64,000 nucleotides of DNA from Sepioteuthis lessoniana (GCA_963585895.1 OY757939.1:26726367-26790366); one strand, 5' to 3'; positions 30,802-41,075 are shown, counted from the first letter of the stretch. Translations and numbers: made by a program. The notes: generated by a model not told the origin, from the letters alone.

Positions 30802-31667
30802 TCATCATATCATCATATCGCGCTGGTAGCACGGATATCCCTGACCCTCTCTCGCCACTCCTCCCTATCGTTCATCGCCCTTGGTAGGTCTTCAGGACAA
30901 CATCCCGTATCCTCACATAGCTGCTGAATGTATGTTCGTGCTGGTCGTCCTGCTTTTGCACGGCCATGTGTGGGGGTTCATAAGAGTACATCACTTATGA
31001 GTTTGTCCCTGCTTCTCCAGCAGTGTCCTGCATGTCTGGCTCGTCTAACTTGAATAGTTTTCCTGAAAGGGGGTAGGTGGCCGTACAGTTGGTGTCTTGT
31101 GGGGTGTTGCCGCCAGGACTTGTTTAAGATTGCACGTAGCATTCTTGTGTAATTGACGTCTAGCTTCTTCTCCAGCCGTTTTGTTAGCGTCCATGTAGTG
31201 CAGCCATATAGCAGTATCGATGTGACTGCTGCCTGGAAGAAACTGCGTTTCATTTTATCGGTTAGGTCTGATTTCCAAATAATCGATAACCTATTGATAG
31301 CTGTCCATGCTTTCGCTAACCTCGTTTCGATGTCCTTTTCGGTTGATTCGACGCTGCTTTCTAGGTAAGTGAATTTGTCTACTAGTTTAAGAGGGGTTCC
31401 TTCTAGAGTAGAGATGTCCCCCGTTTGGTTATAGCACATATATTCCGTTTTGTGTGCATTAACATAGAGGCCTATGCTTGCTGCTGCTCGTTCTAAACTA
31501 TGCAGTAGTGTTTCGTCTTGGTCAGGTGTATTTGCCAGTATCGCTATGTCATCGGCGTAGTCGGCGTCGGTAATTGTTGTTGCGGGGTACCTTCTGCTTC
31601 TTTTCTTCGACAGTTCGAAGCCATTCTCTTTGATTTTGTCAATCGATGTTCTAAGTACGTGGTCTAG
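30802..31667 (-). pseudogene. Non-LTR retrotransposon reverse transcriptase, 3' fragment (YADD type)
   Basis: On the minus strand the frame carries CLDHVLRTSIDKIKENG, then DADYADDIAIL (the YADD catalytic box that binds the metal ions), an NAHKTEYMC segment, 'KFTYLESSVESTEKDIETRL' and a C-terminal thumb/tail region (RMLRAILNKSWRQHPTRHQL, RRARHAGHCWRSRDKLISDVL). A TGA at 30980-30978 replaces what looks like Trp. The same frame continues another 55 codons (HGRAKAGRPARTYIQQL...) to a second stop at 30815-30813. The 3' end is a short TGATGATA-type repeat. The first about 50 codons of the frame (31823 to about 31670) belong to the repeat into which the fragment inserted, so the fusion Met is not a real start. 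The palm N-terminal part and any endonuclease domain are absent (5' truncation). Confidence 0.85.
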
Positions 31668-31860
31668 ACAATCGAAAAATAACAGACAAAAAACCGTAGG
31701 GATTTTGTAGGAATCTTTACGTGTGATAGTAAGTGTGTGAATGTGTATGGGTGTTGGCGTATGCTTGTGTGGGTTATAGTTGCGTATTAATGTGTGTATG
31801 TATGGGTTTAGGAGAGGGTACAAACGCAGCGCGTTGTTTTAACCGGATATAAATTCGTAG
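31668..31860 (+). repeat. Right part of a repeat split by the LINE fragment
   Basis: 'gggattttgtaggaatcttt', 'gggttatagttgcgtatta' and 'gtacaaacgcagcgcgttg' match the left arm of the foldback at 4545. The left part of the same repeat is at 30720-30800, which shows nesting. Confidence 0.8.
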
Positions 31861-31861
31861 G

Positions 31862-32530
31862 TGCATCTTAATATTTCGCGACATTTTTTATATAATAACT
31901 CTATCCTTATATAATAGCTCTATCCTAGATATGAGCACTCTCCATATTATATTGCACTTAGCTCGACACAGACCCACAAAGTGATTTAGTGACAACCAAC
32001 ACTGTTATGATATATATATATATATATATAATATTCATTAAGCAGAAGTATATATAAGGCGTTGCAAGTTTAATTTCCGTTAGCGTACTTGCAAGAAAAA
32101 ATACCCCAAATTTGCACTACCTTGAAAAAAAATGTTAAAAAAAAATTAATAAATAGATGAAATATGCTTCCTGAGAATAAATCATTCTGAAATGATTTTG
32201 CTGGTCCAATTGTAGAAGACAATATCTTACAAAAGTACTCAATTTGTTATTTTCCTGGGGGATTTAGTAGGGGGAACCCCATCTACAGAGCACGATGGAT
32301 AATTTGTAAACATTAGCAATTACGCACAAACGCTTTATTTGTTTCAGGTTTTTTTCCGGTGTAGAAAACACTGTTTGTGAGGAACACCCGGCTGTATTTG
32401 CCATCATTTTGAATAGCCTTAAAAGAAAGATTTTGGTGAGATTAAAATGAACCAATTCTAAACAACGCAGAGTTTACACTTTTGGAATGAAATTCTGAAA
32501 AAAAAATTTTTGCTTTAAAAAATCATCTTA
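31862..32530. other. No recognised feature
   Basis: AT-rich with a (TA)n tract at 32010-32030; the short minus-strand frame at 32264-32455 has no recognisable motif. Confidence 0.5.
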
Positions 32531-32540
32531 TTTATTGACT

Positions 32541-32542
32541 TA

Positions 32543-32575
<33 letters not shown>

Positions 32576-32733
32576 ACACTCATATATATACACCACACAC
32601 GCACACACAAACACATATAGATATATATATATATACACCACAAACAAGCACATACACATATACATATACACACCACACACAAACGCATATATATATATAC
32701 ACACACACACACATATATATACACACCACACAC

Positions 32734-32774
<41 letters not shown>

Positions 32775-32865
32775 TATATATACATACCACTCACACACAC
32801 GCATAAATACATACCACACACACACACACATATATATATACACACCAGACACACACACGCACACT

Positions 32866-32897
<32 letters not shown>

Positions 32898-32970
32898 CAC
32901 CAGATACACACATACACCCATACTTACACACATCACACACACACACACACACACACTCATAAACATATAT
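32541..32970. repeat. Complex (TA)n/(CA)n microsatellite block
   Basis: About 430 bases of alternating TA and CA tracts with a repeated 'acaccacacac' linker, spaced irregularly. It looks like an expanded unit of linker plus TA plus CA. All the Tyr/Ile/Cys/Val-rich frames over it are artefacts. Confidence 0.95.
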
Positions 32971-33211
32971 ATGGGGGATTCTAGCTCTTTAGCGAAGGAA
33001 ATAATGGTTGCCACTCGCGTAAGGCAAGGCTCCTCGAGTGAATTGAGCTCTCGGTAGCCGTTAAGTGGATTTATGTAAACAAAACAAAAGTGATATATAA
33101 GCATTTAAAATTCCTTCGATCACGCTAGTTTCCTCATAGCTGTGCGGAAGAATCTTCGGTTGGCGTACGAGTCAGCCGCATTTCGATCCCAACTTCGAGA
33201 ATCTTGCGTGT

Positions 33212-33265
33212 CTAGTCACGCTGAAGAGTTGTGATACAACGAAACACTCTGTTTGTAGATGACTG
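33212..33265 (+). ncRNA. Candidate type-I hammerhead ribozyme, intact core
   Basis: CTGAAGA (33221-33227; fits CUGANGA) is followed directly by stem II GTTGT-GAT-ACAAC (33228-33240, five perfect pairs). Then come GAA (33241-33243), stem III ACA-CTC-TGT (33244-33252) and T33253 as the predicted cleavage base (U-U). Stem I is TAGTC/ACG upstream (33213-33220) with TGT/GACTG downstream (33254-33265), interrupted by a four-base AGAT bulge. All conserved core bases are present. Hammerheads with 3-bp stem III are known from Penelope-like elements and retrozymes of animals, where they process tandem transcripts. No reverse transcriptase is visible beside this one. Confidence 0.6.
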
Positions 33266-33399
33266 TATATGTAGTTCTGTTAAAGACTCTAAGAATACAA
33301 GAGAATAGCTTTCATTTAACGAATGAAATACTACATTACCAGCTCATTTTTCGTCATTTTTTTTTTTAAAAAACTCTTAAACAATTTCTATCAAAAAAT

Positions 33400-33447
33400 C
33401 TTTCTCCTGATCATGACATAAGGTCGAAACTAGTTGATAAGAATCCA
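33400..33447 (+). ncRNA. Degenerate hammerhead-like motif downstream of the intact one
   Basis: CTGATCA (33407-33413, the second G changed to C), T, stem II GAC-ATAAG-GTC, GAAA, stem III palindrome ACTAGT (33429-33434), T, GAT. Same strand and about 186 bases after the motif at 33221, though the flanks do not look like a direct repeat. Confidence 0.35.
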
Positions 33448-33513
33448 AAAATAAATAATACAGAAGACGCAACCCTATTTGATGTATCCCTTATTTTTCT
33501 TTTATATATTTAT

Positions 33514-33745
33514 ACGGGTGTAATGGTTAAAGCGCTGGGCTGAGGAATCGTAGTAAGCGAGTTCGAACTCCAGTCGCGCTATAACGTTCACTTTCGACAA
33601 ATACCCTTGGGAAAGGTATGAACCCCCTTATCCTCACAGCTATGGGCTAAATAGAATCACTGCAGTTCTTCTAGAAGGATGGCATAGGCATTAAATAACC
33701 CACGAAGGTTGATATGCCATTAAACAAATCAAAACAAATCAAACC
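33514..33745 (+). repeat. SINE A, full-length tRNA-derived copy
   Basis: A box 'taatggttaaagcgctggg' (from 33521) and B box 'gagttcgaactcc' (33560-33572) at tRNA spacing. Body: 'acaaatacccttgggaaagg', 'tatgggctaaatagaatc', 'gaaggatggcataggcatt'; tail 'aataacccacgaaggttgat', 'atgccattaaacaaatc'. The A and B boxes are the internal RNA polymerase III promoter. Confidence 0.85.
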
Positions 33746-33921
33746 AAACAGACAGACTGTTTCATTGTATCAAAATTTTTCAGTGTGGCTAGACGCGCGA
33801 GACGCTCCAAACCGGAATCGAAATCCACCTAACTTTACTTTAGGTGGAAGACATACCCCCAGGACAAGGCTGCGACTCAGCAACGGCTCGGGGTTTAACG
33901 CATATGTATCTATAAAAAAAG

Positions 33922-34165
33922 CAAAGTTGGCGACCGTAGTCGAGGGAAACCAAAAGGCTCCCTTTTCAATAGCTACTCCACCAAGGTGTAGGGGAGGGCG
34001 CTACTCCTTTCCCTGGATTGATCCACTTTACCCTTGATATGTACCTTATATTGCTGAGTGTTAAGCAAGGAGGTATCAAGTACCATTTTTAAAGTCACTG
34101 GTATGACTTGACCTGAAATTGAACCCAGGTCTCCCAGACCATAGGCGAACAGTATCTATAGTGAA
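33922..34165 (-). repeat. SINE B copy
   Basis: 'ggcgaccgtagtcgaggga', 'ggctcccttttcaatagct', 'aaggtgtaggggagggcg', 'tatattgctgagtgttaagc', and B-box complement 'gaaattgaacccagg' (about 34116). Between 33745 and 33920, and again at 34315-34420, a short duplicated stretch ('cagacagactgttt', 'cagtgtggctagac') flanks it. Confidence 0.85.
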
Positions 34166-34890
34166 TATATATTGTAAGCAGTTTTGATATTCGATTCATT
34201 ATTTCGTTCTGTATTGGAAACTGAACTCTGTTGTCAGTGTTTGGTTTATCCACTTTTCCACATCATCTTGTCAGATTTACCAAGATCTATCGTTAACCAT
34301 ATATATATAATTTTCATCCACAGACAGACTGTTTTGTTCTATCATAACTCTTCAGTGTGGCTAGACACGCAGGACGCTTTAAGCTGGGATCGAAACTCCC
34401 CAAACTTTACGCTATACATAGCATCTAACCGCTCAGCCATTTCGACGACATACGTCAGTGTAGTAATTATAACGCATATGTTGAGGCTTTCGCTTGTTTA
34501 CATTTTTGTGTTATCGGATACGAGAGTGCTCTATTAGTTAGAAGAGCTTTAACCGTTTAAAATACAGAGAGAAACAAAAACGAAACAAAAAACAAAATAC
34601 AAGTCAACAATATTTTCAACACTCCGTCTGATAGCCTACGCACGATTAACCTTTCCCCTACATCAAATCCTTCCACAAGAAATACAGAATAAATTGCAAA
34701 TGTGTGCCAAGCAGTCGGGAAGATAGATGAGATCATCTAACCCAGAGCTTCAAAACATTTTACTTGATGCTTCCCTCTCCCCGATAACCAAATTTTATTT
34801 CCATTTACACACAAATAAATTAACTGAATATTGAATTACTGAACATAACTAATTTTGCAGTATTTGATACAATTTACACGAGAAAAACAA
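34165..34890. other. Short duplicated segment, otherwise unassigned
   Basis: 34320-34400 repeats 33745-33835 ('agacagactgtttcattgta'-like, 'cagtgtggctagac', 'gggatcgaaactcccc'), so SINE B at 33922 is flanked by two copies of one dispersed sequence. Nothing else recognised. Confidence 0.5.
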
Positions 34891-34892
34891 TT

Positions 34893-35395
34893 AGTGAATT
34901 GCTCAGTCGGCTGGGGCTGTAGAATAAACCGACTGCTAAGACCCCCACTAACAAATGTCCAGGATATGATACTAAACAATCTGATGGTGAAGTTCCAGTA
35001 ATGCTGGAGTTTGGGGAATGAGGAGTATCACTTCATTGCCATCGCTCCCAGGTCCACTCTGGCTCGGAGTAGTAGCACCTGATAGGGTCCTAACAATGGG
35101 CTAAATAGAACTAAACTGCATACTTATACAAAACTGAATTTAAAAAAAAATAGAACTGTTTTGACAGTTGGCTGTGTATGGATAAAATATTTATTTATAA
35201 TAAACGGAATTGTTTGAATTAGAACTGTTTGACGAAACTGAATAGCTTGAAATAGAAATGCGTTTTACAATTAAACTGTGGACTCATGCTAAACTAAATT
35301 GTTTGAAATAGAACTGATCATTTGTATAAAAATTGATTTGGCGTTAAATAACCAACAAAGGTTGATATGCCATAAAATCCAAACAACAAACCGAC
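34893..35395 (+). repeat. Composite repeat C copy
   Basis: Head 'gctcagtcggctggggctgt', 'tgtccaggatatgatactaa', 'tgatggtgaagttccagtaa', 'gggctaaatagaactaaac'; four internal units (35110-35330); tail 'tttggcgttaaataacc', 'ggttgatatgccataaaat'. Confidence 0.85.
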
Positions 35396-35859
35396 CTACC
35401 AATTAGTAAACTATAAAAGCAAACACAGTCTTAATTCTTTTTTAATTGAACGATGTGTTTGGTGAATACTGAAGAGATGATGAATATTGGATTTCAAGCT
35501 TGTGACATTAAGCTGCAAACATCACGTTCTATGTTCAAAGTACTTCTCTGTTTACTTTGTAAATAATACTCGTGGCTAAATCAAGATTCCACCATATACA
35601 AATGGGAAAAAAGCAAGTAAAATGAGCTCAACTGTAGCACAAAGCTAGGGATATTTTCCTACAGTTTTTTCAATCATCCAGTAATATCCAATTTACGAAT
35701 GCAAACAAATAAATTCACCTTTGGTGTACCTCAACGCTTTTCTTCACCCAGCAAAAGTATTATTCACCCCTAGGAATTTAAATGGACCATTTTGAGTAGT
35801 CTTGATCTATCTGATAATGAAACACATACGTCGAGTATTTTTGAATCCACCATGCTGAT

Positions 35860-36215
35860 GATTCATTGATTGATTTTAACGGCATGTCAACCCGTCTAGG
35901 AGTACTTCATTCTTTTAAATTAGAGAATCACGGTTAGTATAAGTTCATGGTTCCTTTTTTTGTTTATTTGTTTCTCAAAAGTGTTTATTTTTTCCATGCA
36001 GTCTAATCGAATATTAATATTGTATCAAGTATTTCTATGAAATAGGAATAATTCGACACAAAGATCTGACACTGAGAGATGCTACCACTCTGGGTCAGTG
36101 GATCTAAGAGATACGACATTGAAGGGGTAATGCACATTCCCTAGATCTCCAGGACTTAAGCCATATTATTTCATGCAAGTCAGGGACACAACAGTGAGCG
36201 TATTCTGAACCTTGC
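35860..36215 (-). repeat. Composite repeat C, variant 2
   Basis: Tail variant 'gattgattttaacggcatgt', 'aacccgtctaggagtactt', units ('caagtatttctatgaaatag') and a diverged head ending near 36215. The same tail variant is at 43745 and 47915. 35400-35860 has nothing recognised. Confidence 0.6.
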
Positions 36216-36360
36216 AAACGGGACTTGCTAATCTTCATCATCATCACTTCTTATGGGTACGTGTATTGTTGTTTCTTTTCAGGGATTTCTATTACGCTAA
36301 AATGTGCATTTCCTTCTTCGACTAATCGATACATTAAAGAAATCTCTGTCCTGATTTAGT

Positions 36361-36945
36361 TTGATCTGGTTTGATTTTATGGCATATCAACCAATTCCTG
36401 TTTATGCACGTGCATTAAATATGAATGATTTGGTTTAGCTGGATTTTATAGTATATCAACCATTGTAGGTTATTTAATGCCAAATCCTCTTTACACATAT
36501 GTATTAAATATAAATGATTTGGTTTGGTTGGGTTTTATAGTATATCAATCACTGTGGGTTATTTAATGCCAAATCCTTTTTATTCATGTGTATTAAATAG
36601 ATGTGATTTGGTTTGGTTGGGTTTTATTGCATATCAACCACTGTAGGTTATTTAATGCCAAATCCTTTTTATACATGTATATTAAATATATGTGATTTGG
36701 TTGGGTTTTATTGCATATCAAACATTGTTGGTTATTTAATGCCAAATCCTTTGTACACATATGTATTAAATATATATGATCAGGTTTGTTTGTGTTTTTA
36801 GACTATCAACCCTTTTAGGTTATTAATGCTGAATTCTCTAAATATATATACATTAAATATATATGATTTGGTTCGGTTAGGCTTTATGGCATGTCAACCA
36901 TTGCAGGTTATTTAATGCCAAATCCTCTTTATACATATACATGAT
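36361..36945 (-). repeat. Tandem array of composite/SINE tails (about 85-90-bp period)
   Basis: Seven units, each 'gatttggtttggttgggttt' plus 'tatcaaccattgtaggttat' plus 'ttaatgccaaatcctttt' plus a TA-rich 'atgtattaaatatat' linker. Units start near 36361, 36426, 36516, 36605, 36694, 36779 and 36864. The first is shorter, consistent with truncation. The short open frame at 36613-36801 is a translation of this array. Confidence 0.9.
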
Positions 36946-37410
36946 TTATTAACAAATTTTGTTGATAACATTTTTAAACGAATCTGAGCTCATATTTCGT
37001 ACTCACTTAAATGGGTTCACGTATTTCTATTTCATACAAATAATTCCGTTTATCTAGTATTGCTATGTATCACTAACAATTCAATCAAACATTAGTCATT
37101 TGTTTACACACAGCTAAATAAGCAAACAGTTCTATTTCTAACAATTTAATTTAGCATGTCATTTGTTTACTCACAGCTTAAGTGTCAAAGAGTACTATTT
37201 GATAGATAGGACTATATTAGGTTATACCACTCCAGGCCAGAGTGTATCAGGAAGTAATGGCAATGAAGGGGTACTCTACATTTCCCAAACCAAAAATCCA
37301 AGACTGGAGCCTCACCATCAGATTGTCTAATGTCATATCCAGGAGATTTATTGGAGTAGTCTTATCCCTCTGTAGAGATGCTGTTGGTATATTCTGCAGC
37401 CCCATCGGAC
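36945..37410 (-). repeat. Composite repeat C, units and head
   Basis: Follows the tail array: four units (36950-37200), then head 'ataggactatattaggttat', 'ccaggccagagtgtatc', 'actccaacatttccc'-like, to 'ctctgtagagatgctgttgg'. Together with 36361-36945 it makes one element of over 1 kb with a multiplied tail. Confidence 0.75.
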
Positions 37411-37434
37411 TTAACTACAAAACTAAATTGCATT

Positions 37435-38215
37435 TGATGGTCTGGCTTCAGTTTTGGAGCTCTTGGGATGTAAAGTACCACATCATTGCCATTACTCCCA
37501 GGTTGATTCGGGCCTGAAATCTTAGTACTTGTAAGGGTCCCAACTATGGGTCAAACAGAACTGTTCCATCTTTTACGGAGGATTATCATTATTCGATATT
37601 TGAAATCATAAAACTGTGTAAACATTGTTTGTAGTAGGACTATTTGATGAACGGAATTACATATTTTTAGATGCAGTTGTTGAAATCATTTATCAATGTG
37701 TAAATGAATGATTAATATTAAATAGAATTTTTATTCTTAGAGAGCCAAAATTGAAACCATTCATCAGTGTGCAAACAAATAATTAATATTAAACAGAATT
37801 ATTCGTGTTAAAATGCTATACGTGAAACCATTTATCAGTCTGTAAATAAGAATTAATAGTAAATAAAATTACAAGTGTTTAATAGTCCTACTTGAAACTA
37901 TTTTTCTGTGTGCAAACAAACGATTTAATAAAAAGACTTATTTCGATAAAATAGTCCTACTTGAAACTATTTTTCTGTGTACAAAAAAGATTTATTAGAT
38001 AGATTTATTTGGGTAAAATAGTCCTACTTGAAAATACTTTTCCGTGTGCGAACAAACGATTTATTAAAAAGATTTATTTCGGTAAAATAGTCCTACTTGA
38101 AACCACTTTTCTGTGTGCGAACAAACGATTTATTAAAAAGATCTATTTGGGTAAAATAGTCCTACTTGAAACCACTTTACTGCATAAAACAAATGAACTC
38201 TAACAATTCGTTTAA
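37435..38215 (+). repeat. Composite repeat C with 69-bp unit array
   Basis: Head variant to about 37570, then diverged units, then at 37881-38200 a regular array: 'aatagtcctacttgaaac' starts at 37881, 37950, 38017, 38086 and 38155 (67-69-base period). Because 69 is a multiple of three, the last units stay open in one frame (38009-38203) as a 23-residue repeat. I do not consider this a gene. Confidence 0.8.
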
Positions 38216-38248
38216 AAATAACATCAACGACTAATTATTCGCAGGCAA

Positions 38249-38252
38249 ATCA

Positions 38253-38347
<95 letters not shown>
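38249..38347. repeat. (CA)n/(TA)n microsatellite
   Basis: About 17 CA then about 30 TA units. Confidence 0.95.
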
Positions 38348-38351
<4 letters not shown>

Positions 38352-38354
38352 GAG

Positions 38355-38520
38355 GAATGGTAGAATTTGAAGAATCTAACAAGATGATAAAATAAGTGGA
38401 AAAGTGGATAAATCAAACACAACGGGTTTAGTAGTAATAATTCTTTCTTTATTCTCCTTTGAATAAAAAACGAAATATTACTACTAAATCCATACTAAGT
38501 GTTCGGTTTATCCACTTATC
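38355..38520. repeat. Short inverted repeat around an AT-rich core
   Basis: 'aagtggataaatcaaacac' followed by 'gggtttagtagtaataattc' (38395-38442) is matched in complement by 'attactactaaatcc' and 'ggtttatccactta' (38475-38517). Confidence 0.65.
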
Positions 38521-38534
38521 TTTATTATATATAT

Positions 38535-38641
38535 AACAGGATTTGGCATTAAATGACCCACAAGGGTTTATCTGGTATAAAACACTAACCAGACAATCAA
38601 CCAACCAACCAACCAACCAACCAACCAACCAACCAACCAAA
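38535..38641 (+). repeat. Composite/SINE tail with (CAAC)n
   Basis: 'aggatttggcattaaatgac', 'ccacaagggttt', then about ten CAAC units (38598-38640). The 3' end of a SINE-like element with an expanded simple-repeat tail. Confidence 0.75.
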
Positions 38642-38644
38642 AAG

Positions 38645-39225
38645 GTATCTGTTGTTGAAGCTCCAGTTCTAGAGATCTGGGGAGTGTGGAGTAATCCATT
38701 ATAATTACTCCCAGGCCTACTCTGATTCAGACTGGAACGACATGTTAGAGTCCCATCTATGCTTTAAATGGATCTGTGGGCATATTTTTGTATTAGATAG
38801 GAATACTTGATATCATATAACTCAATTATTGATGCTAAGAATAGATAATCGAAGCTATAATTATCTATCGAGGATTATCATTAAGTACTTGAAGCCATAT
38901 AACTATATGCAAACAAATGACCGTTATCAAATATGAATAATTAGTTGAAAACATAGAATTATTAGTATTAGATTGGAACACTTAATATCATATAAACACG
39001 TATAGAAAAATCTCTAAAGAAACAACAGAAAAATGTAATTATAAATGTATAATATATACAAACCTCAAGGCATTAAATAACCCCAGACAAGTTGACATGC
39101 CATTAAAGTCAAACAATCTTAAGAAACAACGATATAAAAATGTAAATATGACGTTAAATGCACGTGATTCCCTGACCTCCAGGCATAAAATAAGCCCAGA
39201 CGGTTTGAAATGCGGTTAAAGTCAA
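38645..39225 (+). repeat. Composite repeat C, variant 2, full copy
   Basis: Head 'ctccagttctagagatctgg', 'actcccaggcctactctgat', 'gtcccatctatgctttaaat'; units 'gaatacttgatatcatataa'; two tail variants 'ccccagacaagttgacatgc' (39083) and 'agcccagacggtttgaaatg' (39192). Confidence 0.7.
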
Positions 39226-39690
39226 TCAATGAAAAAACATTAAAAATCTTACGATATCAGGTTAACCAGCGTGTACCAAATTTCTTCGACACTTTTGAAT
39301 GGTTAATTTTTATCGCTATTTTCTACTACAGTAGTTGTAATAGTGACCCTGTCAAAATTAGGGGATTAGCCCGCTTAGAATATATTCAGATTTTTTTTGA
39401 TTTAGCAGCGAATAAAGTAACAGTTTATAGAATATATGAGTGGGGTGGTGCTCCAGTGTCAGATTCTTTTAAATAACTAAACTAAACCTCACGAAACCAT
39501 CGGAATGATGTTTCGACTCATAAGGAGTTCATATTCCGTTAATCAAAGAAACCAAAGCAAAGAAAAACAAACAAAATTAATCTGAAATCGACATTAGATA
39601 ACCCATAAGTAAATCCATGTTGGACATTTTTAAATATTTCTCCCCTCACTGGAAATTTACAGTCAAGTTAGATTCCAACGACTATTATAC
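39225..39690. other. No recognised feature
   Basis: An 88-codon plus-strand frame (39210-39476) begins in the repeat tail and shows no known motif; not called as a gene. Confidence 0.45.
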
Positions 39691-39694
39691 GATT

Positions 39695-39878
39695 GGATTT
39701 TTTGATAGTAGAGTAATATATATATTTGGTAATAGAGTAATATATTTTTTTTATTGTAGAGTAATGTATATTTTCTTTTTGGTAGTTGTATAAAATATTT
39801 TTTGATAGTAGAGTAATATATTAATTGGTAATAGAGTAATATATTTATTGGTAGTAGAGTAATATATTTTGGCAACAA
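39695..39878. repeat. AT-rich minisatellite, about 30-bp units
   Basis: Six or seven units of the form 'ggtagtagagtaatatattt' with variable T-rich linkers. Confidence 0.8.
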
Positions 39879-40128
39879 ATTACCTCAGAATATCAAAAAC
39901 AGCATTTGTGTAAAAAAAAAAAAAAAAAGATTCGGATTGAATTGAGTAATTTCGGAAAAAATTGTAAGAAAATTAAATTAAGAATGTATTTTTGGAAACT
40001 CTCGGATGAATTATTTGACAGAATTACTTAACAATATATAGATATTGTATTAATAGTGTATATATTCTGTGTTAAGGTTGTTTTAAAGGTTGATATAGAT
40101 GATAGTACAAAAGGAGACATAACAAACA

Positions 40129-40138
40129 AATAATAATA

Positions 40139-40169
<31 letters not shown>

Positions 40170-40232
40170 TGAGGATGACAACAACAACAACAACAATAAT
40201 AATAATGATAAAAATAACAATGATAATACCTT
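40129..40232. repeat. (AAT)n/(AAC)n tract, insertion target of RLE copy
   Basis: Interrupted AAT, GAT and CAA units immediately 5' of the RLE copy starting at about 40233. Confidence 0.85.
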
Positions 40233-41075
40233 ACATCACAGAGATGAAGTTGACACGTGTGGATATTTGAAGCGACAAACCAGCGAAATCTCACATGGGA
40301 AGAGTTAAACATGGCTAAGAAAAGGAAACTTTAAGAGAAAAACTGAACCCTTCAAATAGCAAAACAAAACAACAATATAATGACTGACTATGTCAAAGCA
40401 AAAACTGATAAGATGCAACAAAATAGCAAATGTAGATTATGTGGTGATAGAGATGAAGCGATCAATCACATAACAAGAGACTGCAGAAAATTATCGCAAA
40501 GAGAGCATAAGACTAGATACGACCGGGTGGAGAAAGTGATCCATAAGGAATTGCCCAAGAAATTGAAATTTTACCATACGAACAAATGGTATATGTACAA
40601 TCCAGAGTTCATCCTGGAAAATAAAACGCAAAAAATTCTCTGGGATTTTGAGATACAAACAGATCACCTTATCTCGGCCAGACGACCAGACCTAGTGATA
40701 GTCGGCAAGAAAAACAGAACCTACAGAATTGTGGTGCCCCTGCTGACTAAAGAGTAAAATTAAAAGAAAGCGAAAAGAGAGAAATACCAAGAGCCTGCAA
40801 GAGAAATAAAAACTATGGAACATGAAAGTGACGGTGATACCAATTGTAATCGGTGTGCTCAGTACAATGATCAAAGGATTAGTAAAGGGACTGGAGGACT
40901 TGGAAATAAGAGGACGAGTGGAGACAATCCAAACTACAGCATCATTAAGATCGGACAGAATACTAAGAAAGGTCCTGGAGACTTAAGGAGACTTGCTGTA
41001 CCTCAACCTCCAGTGGGAAACCATCAGCTAAGGCTGGTGTAAAAAACTCTCAGAGTAAATATAATAAAAATAACC
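40233..41075 (+). mobile_element. RLE retrotransposon, longest single copy
   Basis: A 5'-truncated copy lying between an AAT-type tract and a 3' 'actctcagagtaaatataat' end. It covers linker, zinc knuckle, endonuclease, C-terminal region and 3' end. 40233-40380 reads the linker (HVDI...RQTSEISHGKS in one frame). Confidence 0.8.
40380..40757 (+). pseudogene. RLE retrotransposon endonuclease domain (CCHC + PD), best-preserved frame
   Basis: 125 codons. Residues 18-35 form a CCHC knuckle (C18-x2-C21-x8-H30-x4-C35). Residues 64-74 (YHTNKWYMYNP), 86-95 (ILWDFEIQTD) and 101-104 (RRPD) are the nuclease core. In this class of enzyme Pro-Asp is followed about 14 residues on by a second acidic residue. 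Other copies here show it as IVDFAVP, but this copy has lost about nine bases there (IVVPLL) and so lacks that acidic residue. A stop follows at once. In intact R2-like retrotransposons the domain nicks the target and the free 3' end primes reverse transcription. The start Met is simply the first in frame; the true protein is longer. An inactive fragment. Confidence 0.8.

Noticed and set aside
32515-33104. Tyr/Ile/Cys/Val-repeat frames on the minus strand
   Set aside because: Translations of alternating TA and CA tracts in all three frames.
36361-36945. CRISPR array
   Set aside because: The repeats are long, diverged and contiguous without unique spacers, and belong to a eukaryotic SINE tail.
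38009-38203. Repeat protein of 23-residue units
   Set aside because: The frame stays open only because the 69-bp unit is divisible by three; units belong to a non-coding repeat found elsewhere out of frame.
39210-39476. 88-codon plus-strand open frame
   Set aside because: Starts inside a composite-repeat tail; no motif, so not called a gene.
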